64,000 nt of DNA. It comes from Ananas comosus. Taxonomy: Eukaryota > Streptophyta > Magnoliopsida > Poales > Bromeliaceae. The DNA lies in contig NC_033632.1 in the NCBI RefSeq assembly GCF_001540865.1, forward strand, positions 1,086,478 to 1,150,477, given 5' to 3'. Shown piece by piece: positions 34,334-46,390 of this stretch (position 1 is its first letter; each line of letters opens with the position of its first letter). The notes beneath the pieces are model-generated. The model searched no databases, had not been told where the DNA came from, and saw only the letters and a list, made by a program, of their open reading frames with translations. The translations under genes and the position numbers were made by a program.

Positions 34334-36402
34334 TTATAACCCTGCTGATGATTTATCAGTGCAAGGAGCCATATAATGGAACTCAATCTGTAGCCTTTTA
34401 TGCATAGTATTTTCTTCTTTAAACCCTTTTCTGATGTCTTCTTGGAGTCCTCTCAATGGAATAGCTGCTAAAAACCCCTTGATATACTCTTTACAGCACG
34501 CCATCCCTTCGCAAATGATCTCGACAGGAGAACCATTTTCTTCGTTTAGCCCTCGGCTTTCCACATCATTTGTTTCACCATTGGATTCTCCTTTTCGAGA
34601 GCCAGAAGTATGTTTCTTTCTATAGATCACGCTCGCTTCACTGAACTTCAATATGTATGCTTGGTTGCAACCTTCATATAATCTCTCCCCAAGTGTGTCG
34701 ATCAAATAAATAGCACTTTTTTCCATCTTTAAAACAAAAAAGTGATCATTCCAACTAGTGATATATACCCTTTCTTCGAATTCATTGTTGTGTAAAAGCT
34801 CATTCCATATGCTGTCAAAAGACCTCACTGCTTGAAGGTATTCAATATCATCTAACCTGAAGAAACCAATGAAGGAATTATCCACGATTTCAATTATCGG
34901 TCTTATTCTTGCCTCTATTATTGTATTGAGATCGAAATGCCGGTCGGAGAAGTTTTCTTTATAATTATCATCGTCACAAAGTTTTCTCCATTCTGAAGAC
35001 CCCTCACGAATTTGTTGATCGAACTGGCATCTTAATGGAAGAGAATTTGGGTTTCTATGCATCCAATCGGCAATGATTACTGCGAGAACCGTGCATGCAC
35101 TCCCACCATCGGCTTTCTCACTTCTTTGATCAATTGACGCGAAAAATGTATCGGTAGAAAGCTCCATCTCACCATTTCTGCTTAAAACACTCTTCTTTTC
35201 CCACTTTCCAATCTCAAATTGATCTTCATCTTCAAACCCTATTTCTTTCGCCTTTTCCTCAGGGTGTACTTTAGTTCTCTTTGAGTACCCTAAACATCGC
35301 CTCTCGACATCGATATCATCGCCACCGAGTTCACTGCATGCTTTATTCAAGAGTGGAACTCCCCCAGAAATATTGATCTTTTTGAAGCTGTTTTTGAAGC
35401 CAAGTCTTGCTTCATTCCAAGAAAAAAACCTCAAAAGGGGAGTTTCTTGTTTGTAGTTGACAGGTGATTTTTGGTGATTCATCTCTCTTCCATCCTTTAA
35501 TTCTTCAATATCACAAGCAAATTGATCGTTGAGTAAGATATTGGTCATTTTCAACTTTTTATAATCGAACTCAGGCTCATCATCTGATGATGAATCCATG
35601 AAAGATTGATTATTATTAAATCTAGTAGCAAAGAGAGCATGTCCACTGCTTGTGCTGCCTCTCTGATTTCTTCTTGGATTCTCAGTATTTAAGTGTCGTT
35701 GATTCAATGAGAAGGATCGTAAAGTAAACGTTCGTGCCAAATAGAACACACTTCTTTTTTCTGAGCGGATCTCAGTTGTTTGCAGCTTCACCTGTTTAAA
35801 TTTGCAAAAATGAAAAACAAGGAGGAAATATGGATTGTGTGTGTGTATATATATATGTTGAAATTACCTGAAGAATAGCCACGGAAGAACAATCTCCAAT
35901 CTTGAAATTGACTGGAATTCTCAAGTTCATCCCACTATCTGCTGGAAAATACTCAGTAATATCTATCTTGGCCTCGACAAAAATCAGTTCTTTACCTTTC
36001 ATTCTCTGATCCATTCCCTGATCGATATTTAAAAATACAAAGAAAATAATCTTAATTCAATACTAAAGTAAGAATGAATATCATCTCAATTCTCATAAAA
36101 ACTATACATAATTGACTTACTCGAACTTGTAGATTGATGTTCCAACTTCTGAAACTCTCAGAATTGTCCCTTTTGAGGTTGACAACCTGCTCGAACTCTT
36201 CGTTCCACTGAACAATGCCATTATCTTGGATTTGTTGCTTCAAGGTGTGACTCCTCTTGAACCTTTTACCAAAAAAGCCATGTTTTTTCCCGTCTCCGAT
36301 CCATTGGATCCTCAGATTTAAACTGCTGATGTTGAGCTCCTTTAATTTCTTCCGAGGGAGTTGTTCAATCGCATGAACAGTTAAGTGTAGATTGAAGCTC
36401 AT
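34334..36402 (-). CDS. NT-C2 (EEIG1/EHBP1) domain protein with plant C-terminal domain
   Basis: Three exons (minus): 36402-36121, 36017-35868, 35791-34334, all GT-AG in phase 0; 629 residues. The start is ATG at 36402 (MSFNLHLTVHAIEQLP); a longer frame has no ATG. Residues 1-144 form the NT-C2 domain (LNLRIQWIGDGK, IVQWNEEFEQVVNL, MNLRIPVNFKIGD), a lipid- or protein-binding C2 relative. The middle is charged and low in order. Residues about 335-590 are a conserved plant domain: WEKKSVLSRNGEMEL, FFASIDQRSEKADGGSACT, DRHFDLNTIIEARIRPI, SWNDHFFVLKMEKSAIYLID, TLGERLYEGCNQAYILKF. Arabidopsis At2g25460/At3g11760 have the same layout; their function is unknown to me. The gene appears intact. Confidence 0.85.
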
Positions 36403-37261
36403 GGTGTCTGTAGGGAAGAGAAACTGATTCAACTATGGTATGTTCAAAGAGAAAGAAGGTGGTTTTGATGACTAGTTATTAGATAATGTTTAGAAGCACT
36501 CTATGGTTTTGAAACTTAAGCATTGTGAACCTTTGTGGCACAAGGGTTTTTTCTAAGTCAACTTCTTCCTGTCTAAGCAGCTATGGTTGCTTATTGGGAT
36601 TGATAAGAAAGATAAAATGTATGGAAGTCCTGTACTAAACCAATATTATGACATGGTCACCGTTTTTTAACTTTTAACACTTTAGCGCTTGAACTTTTAC
36701 CCTAATTGTTAGAAATAATTTGACTTTTTTGTAGAATGACATTTTTTTTTCCGTTCAAATAAAAAATGGAAATAAGCGAAACATTTTACTAATGATGGGG
36801 TAAAATGGTTATCTTATAAGAGAAATTAGATCGTTTTGACTATTAGGAACAAAGTGTGATATATGTCAAAGTTCATTTTAAGTGCACGGACCAAATCATT
36901 ATATTGGGGTAGTTCAGGGATTATCCATATATTTTATCGCCAAATAAATTGACCCGTTAAGATAAAGACCCTGTCCATCTACATTCTCTTTCTATATGTT
37001 ATATAATATATGCCAGTTCTGTTATCCCAAAATGGAGCAAACTGTTTTTTTATTTGGATTTTTTTTAATTATCCTATAGGAGTTTTTTTATATATATGTA
37101 TATGTACATATATTTCTCTCATAGATAGATATTCCGCGAAACCTCATGACTTAGAAACCTTACTTAGCAATTTTGTAAGTTCTCAATATTTGAGGCTTAG
37201 GAACATTGAGATGGTGTATGCTTTGTATCTCTCGCAATTTTCAATCTATGAAAATTAAAAG
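36403..37261. other. Upstream region of the NT-C2 gene
   Basis: No other gene is recognised. The bases next to 36402 should hold the leader and promoter of the minus-strand gene; no clear TATA box could be placed. Confidence 0.35.
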
Positions 37262-37437
37262 GCTTAACCAACTGTGCCTAGTGCAGTTGACCGAGAGTTT
37301 GATGGTTGGTGTTCAAGATCCCAAGTTTGAAGCTCAGTTGCGAAGTCTAGTTGCTTTATATTTTTAGTCGGATTCATTTCTAAAAAAAATGAACAAAACA
37401 GCTAGTTTGCTACTACTCTATCAAAAAAAAAAAAAAA
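37262..37437 (+). mobile_element. Diverged tRNA-derived SINE
   Basis: GAGTTTGATGGTTGGTGTTC and AAGATCCCAAGTTTGAAGC match the SINE body copies at 12740 and 14455 (reverse strand). The tail CAGCTAGTTTGCTACTACTC is followed by an uninterrupted A run of about 16. The B box is mutated (GTTTGAAGC). Confidence 0.55.
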
Positions 37438-38841
37438 AGAAATTAAAATGATGATGAACAGCTTTATAAATCATTCATGACTAATGTGATTTTTTTTTTT
37501 CACGACGATGCAAAATTTTGTGAGTGACTTATGATTAATATGTTGATCATTTGTATGACGCTGTCGACGAGAACTAGTTATTATTTACTTGTTTAAAAAG
37601 GTAATGTTGATTGAAATTTTTCTTAAACCTTTGTGTCTTCTGATCTTCTCCATGACTTTAATGTGTCTGATAGTGTGGGAAAATTGCACCTGGGTCCTCA
37701 ACCGATTAGCACTGTTTTTGTTTGATCCTCGACATTCGGATGTTTATAGTTAGGTCCCTAACTTTATGTTCTATATTGCAAATCTTAGCCTCATGTGTAG
37801 TTACTGTGTTATTGGTATGTAACATACTTTAGAACTACTCAAATGTGTGCAGGATAATTTTACTTGTGTGGTAAATTCTTTAGGCATTTCTATTCCCAAT
37901 CTAATTGATTGGGGACCAATATGCAATTTACCTCTCAAATGTTTTACTTTTTTTTTTTTTCCCTTCAAAAAAAAGGGTTGTGAAATAGTATTATTGGTGT
38001 TCTTTAATCATTTTAAAGTTTGGCATAATCTTTAATAATCCTGTGCGTTATTTTATTCTTGTCCTTTAGTAAATTCATGATCTATAAATGTGAAGCATTA
38101 AAAAAATATTCTCATTAGTGTGTGATTGTTTGAACAAAAACTTGAATATTTCTTGTTCTATCGCTTTCACTAACGTTTTAATTTTTGTTGTTGTTGTTGT
38201 TTTAGACCAGCTTCTGGTCATGGTTGATAAAGTCGTATTTTGGAAATTCAAACTTTAAGAATTTATTGATATTAAGAAAGTTTATGGCTCAAAAGGTCAA
38301 AGAAAAATGTTGAATTACGCGTCGAACCTTGTTGTTTATATTTGTTTATTCTCAGTAGTTTTTCTTTTTTATGTGTCGGTAAAACATGTATAAGGAACGT
38401 AATTTCTTTAAAAGCTTATTTTAGTTTTTCACTGTAGATAAGAGAGCTTGTGCAAAATTTAAAGCTTTTGGTGAATATTTAAGCAGTTTATTATTTATTT
38501 ATTTATTTATTCGGTTTCTTCTTTGTTTAATTCCTCTGGGAGAGACTAATACATGTAAATAGTTTATTTAAGAGGGGTATGTTAATGTTAATTAATAATT
38601 AATAATAACTTTCTATGTGGTACAATTTCGTACCGTACCTTCGACGAGCGCGGCGAAGCAAAGTGGTGTTGTCGTTGGTGGGGCCCACACCGGAACTCAT
38701 TCAATGGACTCATTGCTACGGCAATTTTATTAAATTATTTATTTTTTAATAAAAATATATCCGGATTATTTTAAAATATATCCTTATTAACTCTTTTTTT
38801 TTTTTTAATGATTGAGGCTTGTTTTAGCTTTTAATTCTTTT
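37438..38841. other. Intergenic sequence, no gene seen
   Basis: AT-rich. The phrases GGTCCTCAACC and TTAGGTCCCTAAC near 37690-37780 suggest a remnant of the 'GGTCCCTAACC' MITE family found at 9650, but no ends could be drawn. Confidence 0.35.
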
Positions 38842-39199
38842 TGAAAAAATTTTAGATACCATCTATATAGTTTTGCATTTTTTTACTTTAGTATTCTATG
38901 ATTTAAAGTGTATCACTTTCGTACGCTGTAATTTTATTTTTCTCTTTTTGTTATTCTCTTCACTATTTTTTTTCGTTAAATCAGTGATAAAGTTAAAACT
39001 AAAAAGTACTAAAGTGAATATTCGATAAACTATAGATAGAGTATATGAAATTTTTTGTATATAATTTAACGAAAAGTTAACGAAAGTGCTGGCGAAAAAA
39101 AAAAAAGAAATCATAGGATAATAAATTAATATATTTTAAACCATATGGTACTAAAGTGAGAAAGTGCGAAACCGCAAGGATGGTATTTAAAGTTTACCC
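38842..39199. mobile_element. MULE-type MITE, second copy
   Basis: Ends resemble GGTAAACTTTAAATACCATC (right, inverted), with internal GGTACTAAAGTGAGAAAGTG and TTTAACGAAAAGTTAACG. It is the same family as 23018 and 44232. The left end is degraded, so the start is approximate. Confidence 0.6.
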
Positions 39200-40007
39200 T
39201 TTTTTTTTATTTGAGTTGTTAGACTTGGTAACTTCAATTTTACTAAATCTATATAATTGCTATATTAGCTAAAACCCATTATTAGGTGTAATTTTTTTGT
39301 AAATAATTAAAATAATTAAACTATATAAAATTACTAGGGAATTTGAACGAAAGAATTAATTTAATCGACATAAAACACTCAATTTTAAAAATTAAATAAA
39401 AATTAGTGGAGCCCCACGTGGAACGCACATGTGGGCTACTTATGGGCTCTGTCTCATATTGTGCGGCCCATGACTTTTGGGATTAGATATTTTTATTGGG
39501 AATCAGAAAAGAAATATTTTAAATTTTTTCACACGATCCGAATTTGGCCCATCCCAAATACTTAAATGGTCCAATCAATTGAATGAACCCTGAAATGCAT
39601 AAATGCTACAGTATGAATGTATGTATGTTCAATCATATAAAATCTGTAAAATCAGTTTCAAAATAATCAGATTATTAGAATGTTGATTGGTAATAATCTT
39701 ATACACCGCTTACGCCCGATAAAAGAAATCAGATCCGGTACACAGAATTTATCTCAAGGTGGAGCTTATTTCATTTTCATTTGCTGGTGGTGCAGATGAA
39801 TTCTACGAGTTCGTAACGGATGGTCCGATCAGTAACAATACACAGAATTTTTCTCCGTTGCGAGTCTGCGAAGAGCCTGCAAACTCCAGGCGTTAATAGG
39901 ACGAGACCAGAATCGCTGCGAAAAGTAGAGATTGCAGGCTATTTTGTACTTTTGTGTAGCACTTGATCCCACATTAGTTGTCCCATACATTTATTGTGAT
40001 CTATCAA
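39200..40007. other. Intergenic sequence, no gene seen
   Basis: A CCACGTGG motif lies at 39416-39423. Nothing else is recognised. Confidence 0.3.
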
Positions 40008-40190
40008 ATGGTCTCCTTCAAAATCAGAAACTTTGCCCTCGCAGTAGTTTTTGTTGTTATTTTCTATTCTATGCATGGGTCTAGCTCACATGGCAGCAAA
40101 CCATTAAAAAAAGTTCTGAATTTTTCGTCAGATGTTTACTGTGTGCTTACATGGGAGACATTCATTTATTCAATTCGAGCTGTATGCTGA
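40008..40190 (+). CDS. Candidate small secreted peptide ORF
   Basis: A 60-codon frame from ATG 40008. Residues 1-20 look like a signal peptide (basic MVSFKIRN, then a hydrophobic stretch FALAVVFVVIFY), followed by SMHGSSSHGSKPLKK. There are only two cysteines and no recognised peptide-hormone motif. Hydrophobic starts occur by chance in AT-rich DNA, so this is weak. Confidence 0.2.
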   Translation: MVSFKIRNFALAVVFVVIFYSMHGSSSHGSKPLKKVLNFSSDVYCVLTWETFIYSIRAVC

Positions 40191-41130
40191 GCAGAGGCAA
40201 AATGTTTGAAAAAAGAGTGAAAATTTTCTCACTTCGAATTAGCTTTGATGAAAGCATACCATGCCTCCATCCGTTCTGTATGCATATCATGCTTTAAATC
40301 CAACCATCTGATTATGAAGTAGGAAATTCTGTAACTTATTAATTGAACGGTAAAAAGAACTAGATAGAATGTTGGCGGTAATTTCTAAGAAGCATTAAAT
40401 AACTTTAAAGTAAAAGAAAGATTAGATAGTGTCATTTACAAGTAGCCCAAGCTAAAGTTCAATTTAGTTTCTTACATTTTTACCAAATCTTAAACTGTTT
40501 GTCAGCATATTGCAGTATCCTTTGTTTCTCTTGCCCACATGTGACATGTGCTACTGATGTTACTGCCAAGCTAACTAACTTGTCATTTTCCATCAGAAGG
40601 AAACAGGAATAAAATCAAATATAAGTAGGTAGCAGAAACCAACTTTAAATAAAATAAAATTCAATTCTCATGAAGATGATAAAATATAAAGCTTTGTAGA
40701 TTCTGCAACTAGAGATTGTATGCCAACCTTTGTTATGCTTGCTCCTCTTTGGCATGAATTAACAAGAAATATAACATAATATAAAATCAAATATGTGAAT
40801 AAAACAAAGGAAACCCATCCAAACCGTCCAAATATTTTTCGCCGGGACAGAATCACTTGCTGTGCTGCTAACACAGACGGTAAATTATTACGTTTTCTTA
40901 TTCTTTTATATAGGTATTGCGGTGCCACAGAAAGATCACATTACGAGCATTCTTAATCTCTAGCTGTAGTCAAGTATCATGTTAACAAGGTAATAATCTA
41001 AATGCCATCATTTTTCAATGTACAACATCACATTTCCAAGAGGTTCATTCCGAAAAAATAGCTAGCATTTGAAATGAAGCTTACATTAATAATTGTGAGA
41101 AATGAAATAGAACAATTCTTTTTTGTCGTC
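40191..41130. other. Intergenic sequence, no gene seen
   Basis: AT-rich, with no protein similarity, RNA gene or clear transposon end recognised. Confidence 0.3.
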
Positions 41131-41274
41131 TTATTTTCTTCCTTCTCTTTTTACTGCCTTTGAAGCAAACGTTACGACCGATTTGAAAAGCATTCTAAAA
41201 ATCTTGGCTTTTATTTGCCCTCGCATTTGCGATCGTCTCCTCCTTGAAGAAGAATCAGCAACTCCATTTGCCAT
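41131..41274 (-). CDS. Small basic protein ORF, 47 residues
   Basis: ATG at 41274, TAA at 41131. The protein begins MANGVADSSSRRRRSQ and continues MRGQIKAKIFRMLFKSV, then VTFASKAVKREGRK. The RRxxQ..RGQIKxxIF..L.KSVV..ASK pattern resembles short plant proteins of unknown function that I recall only vaguely. A possible TATA box (TATAAAATA on the minus strand) lies about 530 bp upstream, which would imply a long or spliced leader. Unknown function; could be chance. Confidence 0.4.
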   Translation of the reverse strand: MANGVADSSSRRRRSQMRGQIKAKIFRMLFKSVVTFASKAVKREGRK

Positions 41275-42052
41275 CAAAAGAAGCAGAGGCTAATCTAAGA
41301 AGGGGGGTTTAAAACAAAAGAGAAAGAAAAAAGAAACACTAAATTAATGACTAAGAAGGTGAAATGAAATATTAACTTGAGATATATCTTACACTGCAAT
41401 ATTTTGTTGTGTAGATACTAAAGTTATGGCTCTCTTTTTTTTAGAAACATGCACATAGGGTGATTAATTAAAGTTGGAAGAAACAATTCCATGTGTATCA
41501 CATTACCAAGAAAAAGACCAAAAATCCAATTTCACATATAAGGCCTAGAAATTAGCAAAATAATATCAGAGAATGATTAGTTTGATATGTACAGCACTAT
41601 AGTGAGAGAAAAAAAAAGGTAATACATGAACATATTTTTATGCTGTTAAAACAATTTTGAGATTAATTACCTCAATAAAGGATGTGGAGAGCTCTGAATC
41701 AACAATGAACTAAGAAGCAACTTTTAGTTCAAATTAGGAGTTTTAGCTCCATGCTTGCATATATACCCCCACTTCTTAAACTGTATACATATGCTTATAT
41801 TTTATAGGACTTTGAGAATTCAATGGAGCCCACAATTCAAAAAAGGGATTTAAAAAAAAAAAAAAAAAGGAGAGAAGGTAGTGTTCAGTGGAGCCCACCT
41901 TGTGATGAGATGATACACGCAACACCTACTTAGTGATTGAAGTGATTAAGACTTTATATTCTAGTAGTGAGTTTGAAGCCTAAAACTGACCAAAAAAATT
42001 ACACACACACACACACATATAGATATATATAGATAGATAAATAGACTCCTGG
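41275..42052. other. Upstream region of the small ORF
   Basis: Contains an A run near 41852-41868 and a CA/TA microsatellite at 42001-42045. No other gene is seen. Confidence 0.35.
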
Positions 42053-42542
42053 CCTTTCAAAAGCACGAAGGTTTTCGTATTTATAAATTATTGATATAGA
42101 ATATCCGATTTGACGATCGGCTCGTTAAATTGATCTTATTTAGAACCAAATCTCATAATTTTTTAATTTCGTTCGCTTAGAAAACAAGTAGCCTCAATAT
42201 GAACGATTGAAAATAAAAATCTCATAAAAAATAGTGATAAAATATTTAAATTTTAAATCGTAAGTATTCTTCTTGCTCTTGATGTTAAGTAAAATTTTCT
42301 ATTAAAGTTTTATATAATTTGGATTCTTTTACACTGTTGAACTTATAAATGTGTCGCATCGGCTATTAAAATAGTCGTTTTTTAGACACTTTGAACATCT
42401 AGTAAACGATGTTGAAAAATTATAAAATTTAGTTTCTAAATAGTTATAATAACGTAGATTATACTTAACGGAGTCGATTATCGAATCGGATGTTCTATCA
42501 TCGAAAACAACTTGTAAGCACTGAGACCTCCATGCTTTTGAC
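42053..42542. mobile_element. ~490-bp MITE with long TIRs
   Basis: The left arm (CTTTCAAAAGCACGAAGG ... ATAGAATATCCGATTTGACG ... CTCGTTAA) matches the inverted right arm (TGTCAAAAGCATGGAGG ... ATAGAACATCCGATTCGATA ... TCCGTTAA) over roughly 120 bp. It is bordered by microsatellites, has no coding capacity, and the superfamily is not determined. Confidence 0.65.
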
Positions 42543-42555
42543 AGCGCAGAAGACG

Positions 42556-42604
<49 letters not shown>
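42556..42604. repeat. (AT)n microsatellite
   Basis: Nearly perfect TA run of about 48 bp next to the MITE right end. Confidence 0.95.
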
Positions 42605-42609
<5 letters not shown>

Positions 42610-44231
42610 AATTAGATGTACGCGAATAATATATAGATGGAGAAAGATGTCACATTTTGCATATGACAATTAAAATGAACATGAAAATGGAAGTAGGCGA
42701 AATGGGAATATGTAAATAACAAAATGGCCACGGAGTCGTTACCGAATTTGCCCCGAAGAAAAAGCTCAAATTGATTCTTATTCGCCAAAATGATTCCTCC
42801 TCGTTTTAATTAGAACCTTGAAAGGCCACTTTGTTTACTCGTTCAGGTTGAAAACAACTCTAGGGCATTTGGATCCACGAATCTCTAAATCTAACGTAAA
42901 TCAAGCGTAGCGGGTTCGAAGTTTTTCTGAAGCATAGTTATTTTTTCCTTGTTTCTTTTGATATAATTCATATATTCTGAAAACTAAATCTAATGTTTTG
43001 ATATAACCGTTAAACTTTACAAAAATTATGTTTGTATTTTCTATCATGATTTAGATTTCTAAATCCAAATTATAAATGCGATTCTTACTTACGGTTTGTT
43101 CTTATTCGTGATCTGCAAAAGAAATGAGTATTAGAATTAGACCGGAACTTCTGTGTGTTATATATCTAGCATAACCTGATGTAAAGATAATAAACTTACT
43201 CGCTCTCACAAAATCTAATATATTAAATAATTAAATTCTCCAATATTATTTAAAAATAATCTTAACCTATTATAAAGAAGATAATTATAACCTTTACAAT
43301 AGATTTTAATATTTAATTAATTTTTTAAAGACGGTTGAGTGCGGCGGAGCTTGAATTGGATACACTGGAGGGGAAGTCAAAAGTAAGCGAAGTAAAGGTC
43401 CAACGTAACTTAAGTTATATTATTTTTTTTGATTTACATCAAAATAAACACCGAAAGTGATGAAACTCAAATTCCACCCTTCCATTTACTCCAAACTAAA
43501 ATAAAGTCAAAAAAAATTATTGTTATCTGTTTGATTAGAAGACATCAATAATGACGTTACAACTATAATCATCGCGTCTTTTTTATTTATTTTATTAAAA
43601 ATTTTGACACTAGCAACTAAGAGTATGATAAAAAATAATTGGACTCTCTTTCACTTTCGGTGAAACAAAATACTAAATACTCTATTTTGTTGCCTTTGGA
43701 GTGTTTGGATTGCGGGAAAAGTGCAATTTTTTTTTTTTGAAAATAAAATTAGGTATAAATTAAAAATGCTTTTTTTTTAGAAAAACTATTATTCTAGTAA
43801 TCAAACATATGAATCATACAATCCCAAACAAAGCATTAGACATCTATAACTGCGCCACGTAGCAGATCGGATTTGAGCACGATAAGCCAAGCTCGAGCTC
43901 GGCCCGAGCAAATCTAATCACCGGCGCATTCGATCTCGACTCCAACTCTAGCAGCCACCGGAATTGGATGGAATCAACATTGGTCAGTTTCAATTCAAAT
44001 TTCAAATTTAAAAGTTCGACACCGGTTAAAATTCAACTCGTCAAATGAGCAAATAAAACAAGCTTTTTACCAAGCCAAATTTGTGAGCCCAACGTGGGCC
44101 GAATTTATTCAATGATCAAACATTAATCGCCGCATTTTGGATTTTATTAACTCGGCCCACAAAAATTTTGTTAGCCCATTGCACCAGCCCAATATGCCAG
44201 CCCATTAATTGAGGGAGAGTAATAAGAAATA
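42605..44231. other. Intergenic sequence, no gene seen
   Basis: AT-rich, no recognisable protein or RNA gene. The stretch 43860-44110 is richer in GC with repeated GCCCGAGCAAATC-like words and could be old coding or transposon sequence, but nothing could be identified. Confidence 0.3.
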
Positions 44232-44585
44232 GGGAAAACTTCAAAAAACCCCATGTGGTTTCGCACTTTCTCACTTTAGTAGCATGCGGTTTAAACTGTA
44301 TCAATTTGCCCTCCTGTGGTTTTGTTTTTATCTTTTCGGCAGCTTTTTTTCTTAATATTTTTTTAAATTATATACAAAAATCTTCAGATACCCACCTAAA
44401 TTTATCAAATATTTACTTTAGTATCTTTTAATTTTAACTTTGTCACTGATTTAAAAAAAAAATAATAAAATTGATAATAAAAAGATAAAAACGAAACCAC
44501 AGAGGGCCAAATTGATACACTTTAAACCACAGGGTACTAAAGTGAGACAGTGCGAAACCACAGGGGAGTTTTTTGAAGTTTTCCC
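44232..44585. mobile_element. Intact MULE-type MITE with 9-bp TSD
   Basis: A 354-bp element with TIRs GGGAAAACTTCAAAAAACCC / GGGAAAACTTCAAAAAACTC, continuing through TGTGGTTTCGCACTTTCTCA. Flanking 9-mers TAAGAAATA (44223-44231) and TAAGAAACA (44586-44594) differ at one base. A 9-bp target duplication is the known signature of Mutator-like elements. It is non-coding. Confidence 0.8.
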
Positions 44586-46390
44586 TAAGAAACACTATGT
44601 CTAGGTCTTGCTTTGGGCGCGTTTGGCGTGGAGATCCATCTAATGCTAACAGATAAAATAGAGTTCGGGGAAAGCACTGAGGAATATGCTTCTGTCTATT
44701 TCAGTAGGACTATACAAGAAAATATATCATAATGTACTTATTGCGATGTGTGATGCAATTTCTCAAATAGAGGTTTAATATCTCTTTTTTGGTTTATTTT
44801 TTAGATTACAATGCACCAAGATGAAAAGGTTTACAAGCAATCATTCTGCTATCCTCTTATATATCTTTTTGTGTTGAAATTCTTTTTTTTAAAAAAAAAA
44901 GAAAAATCAGTAACAATGCCAAACCGGATCTTCATTTTTTTTTTTTTTTTAGTCTTTTCTTGGATCTCACTTAGATTCAAAAAGTTTAAGATCGGTGTAG
45001 ACTCAAAAACAAAAATTTCAAGCCAATCTTAATCAAAACTAGCTTCAAGTTCAAAATTAATTCCGAACCAAGCCTTCGATAGTAGCGAGCTCCGTTCATT
45101 TACACTGCTGCTCCAAATAAAGAGATTATTGAAAGAATAGGATTATGACTACTTCTCTCATGAAAATCTGTTCAGCTCTGATCCATCGTCCAAACAGTTT
45201 TAAAATTCGAGCACGTTACATAATAGACGACATATTGGACTATCTTATCTTGGACCTTCCAGATACTCCTCGCATCATTTTTATTCACAATAGTACTATT
45301 TAAACAAATACTTAGTGAAATACTATTTATCAATATATTACTAACTAAACTATGTCACATTGATGAAGCAAAATGGTGCATGGGCCGATAATGAAATCAT
45401 AGAAAATCATGCTTGTTGTTTCTCCACCAAACATGGCCTGCACAATTTGTGCATGCCTCTACTTATTGATATGATCCTTTTCCCTTTTTTTAATTAATTT
45501 ATTTGTTTACCAACATAGCATTGTTCAATTGGTTTTGTGCATTGACTCTACTCATTAACTACTACATTATTTACTTCTTTTAAGATATGTATTTTAAAAT
45601 TTTATTGCGTATCACCAGTCTCAAAGTTTTGACCAATTTGCCGTAATAAAGAGGTTAATTAAAAATGAAACCAATTGATCATGTAGTTAAGATTTGACAT
45701 ATAAAATCTCACGAGCTTTTCCATAAGAAAAGCTTAAAATAAGCATTTATTATTAAAAAAAAAGGTTAGGTTAAAATAGTTATACTTACATGTGAAAAAG
45801 AATATAAATGTCATACATCAGGTACAATAAAAAGAATTGTAGGAGAGATTTTTATGAAAACAAAAAGATTTCTTTTTTTGTGAAAATAGGAAAACTCTAC
45901 TTACCTGTATTATTATTATTATTATTATTTTTTAAGGGGAGAGTCACATCAAGGCCATGAGATTTAACATGTAAACAAACCAATACAATGATGTGATGTC
46001 CACTATAATAGAAAACAGGTAATGGGGACACAAATAATTAGGGGAGTAGGAAAAAAGTGCTCATAATAATTTTGAGAACTCCAGTAAACAAAATGGCTAA
46101 ATTGCACCGGAACCCACAATTATGTGATTTAGAAAGAGATCCTTTGACTTTGAAATTATCTAAACTAACATGCTCTTCAATTTCAGAATTTAGCTTTTTT
46201 TTTATTAGTTTGTTTAAATATTCTCTAACGTATAGTAGAGATTTTTTGTTAATTTTTTTGCAAATACTACAAAATTTGATTAAAATTGAACCGTATTTTA
46301 TTGTCTGAAACAGGTCGAAGCAATAAAAATTAAAAATTCACTCAAAAATTTATCGTGATTAGGAAAATATATGTATATTTCTTAAGATTC
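44586..46390. other. Intergenic sequence, no gene seen
   Basis: AT-rich with several A/T runs and an (ATT)n tract near 45910-45928. No gene or complete transposon is recognised. Confidence 0.3.
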
